Positions 7,149 through 12,547 of a stretch of DNA of 15,123 nucleotides are shown here, piece after piece. The translations under genes and the position numbers were made by a program. Numbering within the stretch: position 1 is the stretch's first letter; each line of letters starts with the position of its first letter. The stretch spans positions 1 through 15,123 of the forward strand of contig JASHTQ010000187.1 in the NCBI GenBank assembly GCA_030040475.1, read 5' to 3'. The notes under the pieces were generated by a model. It was not told the origin of the DNA, did no database searches, and worked only from the letters and a program-made list of their open reading frames with translations. This DNA is from Streptosporangiaceae bacterium (GTDB taxonomy: Bacteria > Actinomycetota > Actinomycetes > Streptosporangiales > Streptosporangiaceae).

Positions 7149-7198
7149 ATGCATCCCGATAGGGAGGAGGATCTTGGATCCCGATAGGGGGGAAGGAC
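7149..7198 (+). repeat. Imperfect 25-bp tandem repeat
   Basis: Units at 7149-7173 and 7174-7198 agree at 19 of 25 positions and share the perfect core ATCCCGATAGGG (7153-7164 and 7178-7189). Each core contains a CCC-GATA-GGG mini-hairpin and is followed by a purine-rich, Shine-Dalgarno-like tract. The first unit starts with ATG and the second with TTG, but the 25-bp period puts them in different frames. The role is unknown; possibilities are a protein-binding site or paired RNA elements. Confidence 0.8.
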
Positions 7199-7246
7199 AG
7201 CTCCGGTACGGCTCCCACTCCCAAGTACCGGAGCTGTCCGAGTTTT
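7195..7246 (+). terminator. Strong intrinsic terminator-like hairpin
   Basis: A perfect 15-bp stem, GGACAGCTCCGGTAC (7195-7209) with its complement at 7225-7239, encloses a 15-nt loop and is followed by GAGTTTT, with TTTT at 7243-7246. Polarity favours termination of + strand transcription, so it would end a transcript of about 100 nt starting near 7150. It may also stop read-through leftward from the carboxymuconolactone decarboxylase-like gene. That gene's stop is at 7283, but no U-tract follows on that strand. Confidence 0.75.
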
Positions 7247-7282
7247 CTCCTGATCGAAGAGGTCCCGCTGCCGCGGCGCGGC

Positions 7283-7870
7283 CTACTCGGGCGCGGGAAC
7301 CCTGAAGATCCGCATCTGCAGGGCCAGGGTGCCGTAGTAGCCGACCAGGGTCGACAGCTCGACGAGGGCCTGCTCGCCCAGCACGGACCTGGCGCGCGCG
7401 TACTCCTGGTCGTCCAGGTCGCCGCGGCCGGTCAGCGAGCGGACCACCTGGTACGCCGCGTTCTCCGCGGGGTCGAGGAAGCCCGGGTCGGTGCCGTCGC
7501 GCAGCGCCTTGATCTCCGGCTCGGTCAGCCCGGCGTCGCGGCCGATCGGCTCGTGCGCGGCACGCTCGTAGCCGCTGCCCCAGTGCTGGGCGACGATCAG
7601 GATCGCCATCTCGCGGACGCGCGGGGCCAGGTCGGTGCGGAACCTGATCGCCACGCCGAGTTCCTGCAGCGCGTGTCCCACGGCAGGGGCGTACAGCATG
7701 GCGTTGAACGGGCCGGCCAGGCCGCCCGCGCCGGTGGCGAGGGCGACAGCCCGCGGCCCCTGGCCGCGCGGGCCGCCGAGGATGTCCCGGTATAGGGCCA
7801 GCTGGTCCGGGGTCATCTCCTCGGACGACAGCACAGCCAGACGCATCGGCCCCCCTGCCAACTCACTCAT
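7283..7870 (-). CDS. Carboxymuconolactone decarboxylase-family protein
   Basis: This 195-residue all-helical protein belongs to the CMD/AhpD-like family. The family helices are visible: ALQELGVAIRFRTDLAPRVREMAILIVAQHW, then YERAAHEPIGRDAGLTEPEI, and late LVELSTLVGYYGTLALQMRIF. The CxxC redox motif of AhpD peroxidase partners is absent; the helix has WGSGYERAAHE instead. It therefore resembles the decarboxylase or uncharacterised branch and is unlikely to be a thiol peroxidase. Two starts are possible: ATG at 7870, with GGAG only 2 nt away, and ATG at 7846 (residue 9), with AGGGGGG about 4 nt upstream. The second gives the usual MRLAVLSSEE beginning and may be the true one. It is a single gene with no evident pathway partners. 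Confidence 0.82.
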   Translation of the reverse strand: MSELAGGPMRLAVLSSEEMTPDQLALYRDILGGPRGQGPRAVALATGAGGLAGPFNAMLYAPAVGHALQELGVAIRFRTDLAPRVREMAILIVAQHWGSGYERAAHEPIGRDAGLTEPEIKALRDGTDPGFLDPAENAAYQVVRSLTGRGDLDDQEYARARSVLGEQALVELSTLVGYYGTLALQMRIFRVPAPE

Positions 7871-7915
7871 CTCTCCGTTGTACCAGTGAAGACAGGGCCG
7901 GACAGGGATACCACC

Positions 7916-7954
7916 GCCCGTTCGGTATAAAAAGGATCTTTTTCTTTTGCGGGC
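7916..7954. repeat. Nested inverted repeat, A/T-rich core
   Basis: GCCCG (7916-7920) pairs with CGGGC (7950-7954). Inside, AAAAAG (7929-7934) pairs with CTTTTT (7938-7943) across GAT. It lies 26 bp after the stop of the sugar permease gene and about 46 bp upstream of the start of the CMD-family gene. The T-tract on the minus strand could terminate the sugar operon. The element could instead be an operator or an A/T-rich promoter part of the CMD-family gene. It stands out strongly in DNA of this composition. Confidence 0.5.
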
Positions 7955-7979
7955 ACGGACGGGAGCCAGGGGCTACGGC

Positions 7980-9287
7980 CTAGGTGGTGGAGCGGCTACG
8001 GCGGGCCAGCGTGTCGATGGTGACGGCCGCGAGCAGGACGATCGCGGTCCAGATGTTCTGCGCCGAGGCACCGAGGCCGAGCAGTTCCAGGCCGTTGTAG
8101 ATGACCGCGACGATCACCCCGCCGAGGACCGCGCCCAGCATCTTGCCGCGCCCGCCGAACAGGCTGGTCCCGCCGATGACCGCGGCGGCGACCGCGTAGA
8201 GCACGTTGTTGCCGCCCTGGACCCCGGTGGAGATCGAGCCGGTGTAGGAGGCGTAGATGATGCCCATGATGCCCGCGGTCACGCCCGCCAGGGTGAACGC
8301 GAGGACCCGGATCCGGCTCAGGTTGATGCCGGCCCGCCTGGCCGCCTCCGCGTTGCCGCCGATCGCGTAGATGTACCGGCCGAACCGGGTCCGGCCGAGC
8401 ACGAAGCTGTAGATGATCACGACCACGAGGATCAGCAGCACCACCCACGGCAGGCCGCGGACCACGGTGACGAAATGCCCGCGGTTGGCGTTGCCGATCA
8501 GCACGAGGACCACGCCCGCGACCGCCATCGCGCCGACCTTCAGCCAGGTCACGCTCGCGGGGGGCGCGGCGAGGTGGCTGGCCCGCCTGCGGGTGTCGCG
8601 CAGCACGAACAGCGTGCCCGCCGCCACCACGACCGCCGCCATGACGATCCAGCCGGCCAGCGGGCTCATGCTGCCGTACTCGATCCAGTACAGGAAGCCC
8701 GGGTACATCCGGATCGTGCCGCCCGAGTTCGGCGCGGCGACGTTCATCACGTACAGCAGCAGGCCGAACGCGCCCAGCTGGCCGGCCAGCGTGACCACGA
8801 AGGACGGCAGCCGCAGCCGGGTGATGATCACGCCCTCGATCGCCCCGTACAGCGCGGGAACGGCCAGGCAGACGAGCGCGGCGAGCGGCCAGGGCAGCGG
8901 GTTCGGCGGCAGCAGCATCCACAGCGCGATCGTCGCGCCGATCGCCGAGGAGTAGCCGATCGACAGGTCGATCTCGCCGAGCAGCAGCACCCACACCTCG
9001 GCCATGCCGAGCGTGACGATCCAGCCTGCCTGCGTCATCAGGTTGACGAGGTTGCCGGCGGACAAGAACACGGACTTGCGGACCTGGAAGTAGATGACGA
9101 TGGCGACCAGGCCGAGCAGGACCGGCAGGATCCCGCTCTCCCCGCCGCGGACCCTGGCCCACCAGATCTTCACGTACTCGCCGAGTGAGTCGGCGATGAC
9201 CTCGGGAGCGGCGAGTTCGGCGGCGCCGGAGGCGATCTCGTCGGCTTCGGCCGCATCGCCCCGCGGCGGCTGGACGTCAGTGCTCAC
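7980..9287 (-). CDS. Sugar ABC transporter permease (XylH/RbsC type)
   Basis: This is the membrane channel of a carbohydrate-uptake ABC importer of the xylose/ribose class (BPD_transp_2 family). About ten hydrophobic helices follow a 50-residue soluble N-terminus. Family landmarks are WVLLLGEIDLSIGYSSAIGA, the RLRLPSFVVTLAGQL stretch, and GNAEAARRAGI, the EAA-like loop that docks with the ATPase. The late VLYAVAAAVIGGTSLFGGRGKM motif is also present. The 435-residue length matches XylH-like permeases, which are larger than RbsC. Start is GTG at 9287 with GGGGAG about 5 nt upstream. It overlaps the end of the ATPase gene by 11 bp, so it is the last gene of the operon. Xylose is a reasonable guess but unproven. 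Confidence 0.93.
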   Translation of the reverse strand: MSTDVQPPRGDAAEADEIASGAAELAAPEVIADSLGEYVKIWWARVRGGESGILPVLLGLVAIVIYFQVRKSVFLSAGNLVNLMTQAGWIVTLGMAEVWVLLLGEIDLSIGYSSAIGATIALWMLLPPNPLPWPLAALVCLAVPALYGAIEGVIITRLRLPSFVVTLAGQLGAFGLLLYVMNVAAPNSGGTIRMYPGFLYWIEYGSMSPLAGWIVMAAVVVAAGTLFVLRDTRRRASHLAAPPASVTWLKVGAMAVAGVVLVLIGNANRGHFVTVVRGLPWVVLLILVVVIIYSFVLGRTRFGRYIYAIGGNAEAARRAGINLSRIRVLAFTLAGVTAGIMGIIYASYTGSISTGVQGGNNVLYAVAAAVIGGTSLFGGRGKMLGAVLGGVIVAVIYNGLELLGLGASAQNIWTAIVLLAAVTIDTLARRSRSTT

Positions 9288-10344
9288 TGGAGCTCCCCTC
9301 GTGATGCTCGGCCGGAACCGCGGCGAGGCGCCTGGAGGTGCCCGTGGTCATCAGGTCGACGATGGACTCGGCGTCGAATTGCGCCAGCGGCCCGACCGCG
9401 ACCATGTGACCCAGGCGCAGCACCGCGACCCGGTCCGCCACCGACTGCACGTCGTTGAGGTTGTGCGAGATCACGATCACGGCGATGTTCTGGTTCTTCA
9501 GGCGCCTGATGAGGTCGAGCACGACGCGGGTCTGGGTGACGCCGAGGGCCGCGGTGGGCTCGTCCATGATCACCAGCTGGGCCTGGCGGAGCACGGCCTT
9601 GGCGACCGCGACGGCCTGGCGCTGGCCGCCGGACAGCGAGCCGACCGGCTGGCGGATCGAGCGGATCGTCACCACGGACAGGTCGGCCAGGGTGCGCTTG
9701 GCCGCGGTCTCCATGTAGACCTCGTCCAGGACGAAGTTCTTGACCGGCTCGCGGCCGAGGAACATGTTCTGCACGATGTCCAGGTTGTCGGCGAGCGCCA
9801 GGTCCTGGTAGACGGTGGCGATGCCGAGATCGCTGGCATCCTTCGGGGAGTGGAAGTGGACCGGCTCGCCCTGCCAGATGAGCTCGCCCTGATCCGGCTG
9901 CCAGATGCCGGCGATGCACTTGATCAGCGTGCTCTTGCCCGCCCCGTTGTCGCCGACGAGCGCCGTCACCTGCCCGCGGGGAATGTCCAGGTCGATGCCG
10001 TACAGGGCGCGAACCGGGCCGAAGTTCTTGCCGACGCCGACCAGGCGCAGCAACGGCTGGTCCCCGTTGCTGGCCGCGGTTCCGGTCGCCGTCGCGGTCG
10101 CGGTCGCGGTCGCGGCTGCGGTCGCCGGGGCCATCTGGTCCCGGTAGCCCCCGGCGAAGGTGCCTTCGGCCTGCGCCGCGGCCATCTCGGCGTCGGCGGC
10201 CGCGGTCTCGGCCCTGGCGGCGGCGAGTTCGGCCTGGACGGCGGCGGTCTCGGCTGGGTCTTCGCTTCCCTGCGGGGCCTGGCCGGGAACCGGCGCCCGG
10301 CCCGCGTTCGCGGGCCGGGCGTCATCCGCGCTCGGAGTGGTCAC
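9277..10344 (-). CDS. Sugar ABC transporter ATPase, single-domain, with Ala-rich N-terminal extension
   Basis: This is the nucleotide-binding subunit that powers the sugar importer. Walker A is GDNGAGKST (131-139), the Q-loop Q180 sits in VYQDLALADNLD, the signature is LSGGQ (237-241), Walker B ends in D261 with catalytic E262, and the switch histidine is H294. Many XylG/RbsA ATPases have two fused cassettes; this has one, like the FrcA-type short form. Unusually, about 95 residues precede the cassette. They include an Ala/Glu-rich segment that looks helical or coiled-coil (residues 32-61) and an Ala-Thr tract (75-90) from a hexanucleotide repeat. The GTG at 10344 has GGGAGG about 8 nt upstream, so the extension is probably translated. 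A shorter start near the cassette cannot be excluded. The gap to the binding-protein gene is 25 bp. Confidence 0.92.
   Translation of the reverse strand: MTTPSADDARPANAGRAPVPGQAPQGSEDPAETAAVQAELAAARAETAAADAEMAAAQAEGTFAGGYRDQMAPATAAATATATATATGTAASNGDQPLLRLVGVGKNFGPVRALYGIDLDIPRGQVTALVGDNGAGKSTLIKCIAGIWQPDQGELIWQGEPVHFHSPKDASDLGIATVYQDLALADNLDIVQNMFLGREPVKNFVLDEVYMETAAKRTLADLSVVTIRSIRQPVGSLSGGQRQAVAVAKAVLRQAQLVIMDEPTAALGVTQTRVVLDLIRRLKNQNIAVIVISHNLNDVQSVADRVAVLRLGHMVAVGPLAQFDAESIVDLMTTGTSRRLAAVPAEHHEGSSSEH
10084..10125. repeat. Hexanucleotide repeat encoding an Ala-Thr tract
   Basis: Seven 6-bp units of GGTCGC or near-variants (CGTCGC once, GGCTGC once) run from 10084 to 10125 on the + strand. 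On the coding strand they give alternating Ala and Thr in the linker before the ATPase cassette. Frame is kept, so copy number could vary between strains without breaking the gene. Confidence 0.85.
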
Positions 10345-10369
10345 CGGGCGCGCCTCCCTTTGGTAGAGC

Positions 10370-11593
10370 TCATACCGATATTCCAGCAGTCTTGCATTCG
10401 GCGGCGTAAGAGCCCACGCACAGCTGCTGGGCAGGCACGAACTGGTCGGCGATGACCGTGGAGTTCATGTTGGTGGTGGTGACCCACTCGGGGGTGAGCA
10501 GGACCGACGGCACCTCGGTGCCGGTGGTCGAGTCCTTCGTGGTGCCGTTCACCAGGCTGCTCGGCGGGGTCTTGCCGGCCCGCAGGTACATGGCCACCGC
10601 GACCGCGGCCTGCGCCTCGAGGTAGATCGGCTTGTAGACGGTGCCGCACTGGTAACCGGACAGGATGTTCTGCAGGCCGACCAGGGTGGCGTCCTGCCCG
10701 GTGACCGGGAAGGTCTTCGGCTTGACGCCCTGGGTCTGCAGGTAGTGGATGATCGGCGCGGCGTTCTCGTCGTTCGGGGTCAGGACCGAGTTGATGTTCT
10801 TGTGGGCGGTGAATTCCTGCTGGAACTCGCTTTCCGCCGTGGGCGGGTCCCAGGTGCCCGCGGGCGTGCCGACGTCGACGTAGCTGCCGTCGGCGAAGTG
10901 CGGCGCTAGCACCGCGTCGTAGCCCTGGGCGAACAGGGTGGCGTTGTTGTCGGTGGGCGCGCCGCGCATCACCAGGACGTTCGGCTTCTTGACGCCCCAG
11001 GCGGTGGCGCAGGCCACGAAGCCGTTGCCGATCAGCGTGCCGACCTGGACGTTGTTGAAGCTGACGTAGTCCTCGCGGCTGCCGCCGAGGGTCAGCCGGT
11101 CGTAGTCGACGACGTCGACGCCGTGCGACTTCGCGTACGACTCGATCGACGCCCCGACGCCGGAGTCCAGCGGGTCCATGATCAGGACGCTGGCCCCGTT
11201 GGTGATCGCCTCCTGGGCGTCAGAAAGCTCGGTGGGGTCGCTGCCCTGCGCGTTCACCACGGAGAACTGCGTGGGCGACAGTCCCGCCGCGGCCAGCGCC
11301 TCGGACAGGTACGGCGCGTCGAACTCGGTGTACCTGGCCGAGGAAACGGTGTCGGGGAGGATTACGGCCACGTTGCCCTTGCCCTCGGCGGCCAGCGGCT
11401 TGAGCGCCGTCATCGCGGAGAACGTCCGGTTGAGCTGGCTGATCGAGATCGAGGGCGTCGCCGCCGAGCTGGAGCTGCTGGTGGCCGGTGCGCTGCTCGT
11501 TGACGTGGAGGTGCTGCTACTGCAGGCCGCGGCGGCGAGGCACAAGGCCAGCGCGGACGCCGCTACAACTCCTTTTCTGGCCATTTGGATCAT
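10370..11593 (-). CDS. Sugar ABC transporter substrate-binding lipoprotein (XylF-like)
   Basis: This extracytoplasmic receptor delivers sugar to the permease. The N-terminus is a lipoprotein signal: MARKG, a hydrophobic core, and the AAAAC lipobox with C24 as the likely lipidated cysteine. A Ser/Thr-rich spacer to about residue 48 follows. The rest has the periplasmic-binding-protein type 1 fold: VAVILPDTVSSARYTEFD, then ASVLIMDPLDSGVGASIESYAKSHGVDVVDYDRL, and later VLTPNDENAAPII and FPVTGQDATLVGLQNI. The DYDRL and NDENA segments are typical of XylF-like xylose receptors. Four cysteines occur in the mature domain, two in the last 20 residues, so a disulfide is possible. The ATG at 11593 has GAGGTGG 6 nt upstream. 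It is the first gene of a three-gene transporter operon. Ligand identity is inferred from family resemblance only. Confidence 0.93.
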   Translation of the reverse strand: MIQMARKGVVAASALALCLAAAACSSSTSTSTSSAPATSSSSSAATPSISISQLNRTFSAMTALKPLAAEGKGNVAVILPDTVSSARYTEFDAPYLSEALAAAGLSPTQFSVVNAQGSDPTELSDAQEAITNGASVLIMDPLDSGVGASIESYAKSHGVDVVDYDRLTLGGSREDYVSFNNVQVGTLIGNGFVACATAWGVKKPNVLVMRGAPTDNNATLFAQGYDAVLAPHFADGSYVDVGTPAGTWDPPTAESEFQQEFTAHKNINSVLTPNDENAAPIIHYLQTQGVKPKTFPVTGQDATLVGLQNILSGYQCGTVYKPIYLEAQAAVAVAMYLRAGKTPPSSLVNGTTKDSTTGTEVPSVLLTPEWVTTTNMNSTVIADQFVPAQQLCVGSYAAECKTAGISV

Positions 11594-11707
11594 TTAAAAC
11601 CACCTCGCGTGTATAAGGAACGGCCGCATCCAGGCATGCGGGATTGCCTCGGTGGCCTGGTGCTCTTCGCGGCCTTGGCGTCTTAATCACGACCTTAGAA
11701 CGCCAAG

Positions 11708-11736
11708 AATTAACGTGGCCTTAACATCGCTGTCCA
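11708..11736 (-). promoter_or_regulatory. Candidate promoter of the sugar transporter operon
   Basis: On the minus strand, TGGACA (complement of 11731-11736) is followed after exactly 17 nt by TTAATT (complement of 11708-11713). The -35 matches TTGACA at 5 of 6 bases; the -10 is weaker. The predicted start near 11701 gives a 5' UTR of about 107 nt. Two of the TTAAC repeats fall in its spacer and -10 region. Confidence 0.35.
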
Positions 11737-11756
11737 GTCGTGAAGATACCGTTAAC
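11710..11756. promoter_or_regulatory. TTAAC repeats, candidate response-regulator binding site
   Basis: TTAAC occurs at 11710-11714, 11721-11725 and 11752-11756. The first two starts are exactly 11 bp apart, the spacing used by OmpR/PhoB-family dimers on direct repeats. They lie in the 246-bp gap between the response-regulator gene and the transporter operon, 120-160 bp upstream of the binding-protein start. An inverted repeat, CGCGGATC (11756-11763) and GATCCGCG (11781-11788), adjoins them. Assignment to the neighbouring regulator is inference. Confidence 0.4.
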
Positions 11757-11839
11757 GCGGATCATCCTTGTGCCCCTATTGATCCGCGATTGTCACTCGG
11801 GCGTTATACATTGTTGTTCCTGGTTGCTGCGTTGCTGCG

Positions 11840-12547
11840 TTACTCAGGGGCCAGGCGGTAGCCGGCCCTGGGCTGGGTGAGGATCAGCGGCGGGCTCGCC
11901 TCGGTCTCCAGCTTCGCCCGCAGCCGGCGCACGTAGACGCGCAGGTACTCGGTCTCGGTCTCGTAGCCGTGGCCCCAGACCCTCCTGAGCAGGTGGGCGT
12001 GGGTCAGCAGCTTGCCACGGTTCACGGCGAGCTCGCGGAGCAGGGCGAACTCGGTCGGGGTCAGGTGGATCGGCTGGCCGTTGCGGCGCACCTGCTGCAG
12101 GGCGAGGTCGATCACCACGTCGCCGACGACGATGACCTGGGGAGCCTGCTCGGTCGGCGCGGCGGGCCGGGTCCTGCGCAGCGTCGCGGTGATCCGCGCG
12201 AGCAGTTCCTCGATGCTGAACGGCTTGGTCATGTAGTCGTCGGCGCCCATGTGCAGCGCCGTGACCTTGTCCCGCTCGCCGCCGCGGGCCGACACCACGA
12301 TGATGGCGACCGGCGACCGCTCGCGGATCTGGCGGCACAGCTCGAAGCCGTCGGCCTCGGGCAGCATCAGGTCGAGCAGGACGATGTCCGGGTCCTCGGT
12401 CTCGAGCAGCTGCAGGGCGCGCATGCCGTCGACGGAGACGACCGTGTCGAAACCGCGGACCGCCAGGTTGGACCTGATGAGGTCGACGATGTTCGGGTCG
12501 TCCTCTACCACCAGGGCACAGGTCTTGCGGGCGGTTTCTGTCGTCAC
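11840..12547 (-). CDS. OmpR-family response regulator (KdpE-like)
   Basis: This 235-residue transcription factor is the phosphorylation target of the adjacent kinase. The receiver domain (residues about 9-125) has the acidic pocket E15/D16/D17, phospho-acceptor D59 in LLDLMLP, switch S86 in VVSARGG, and K108 in YMTKPF. The C-terminal winged helix (about 140-233) includes LTPTEFALLRELAVNRGKLLTHAHLLRRVWG and RVYVRRLRAKLE, then QPRAGYRL, as in KdpE and PhoB. The GTG at 12547 overlaps the kinase stop codon (GTGA), and AGGGAG lies about 5 nt upstream. The same frame is open far upstream through the kinase gene, but only this part is protein-like. The nearest target is probably the sugar operon just downstream. 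Confidence 0.95.
   Translation of the reverse strand: MTTETARKTCALVVEDDPNIVDLIRSNLAVRGFDTVVSVDGMRALQLLETEDPDIVLLDLMLPEADGFELCRQIRERSPVAIIVVSARGGERDKVTALHMGADDYMTKPFSIEELLARITATLRRTRPAAPTEQAPQVIVVGDVVIDLALQQVRRNGQPIHLTPTEFALLRELAVNRGKLLTHAHLLRRVWGHGYETETEYLRVYVRRLRAKLETEASPPLILTQPRAGYRLAPE

Noticed and set aside
7149..7198. CRISPR-like array
   Set aside because: Only two imperfect adjacent 25-bp units occur, with no spacers and no cas genes.
7174..7305. 43-residue TTG-started ORF across the strong hairpin
   Set aside because: The ribosome site is good but spacing is tight, the start is TTG, the ORF runs through a terminator-like hairpin into the opposite gene, and the peptide has no recognisable features. 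It is kept only as an option within the small-transcript finding.
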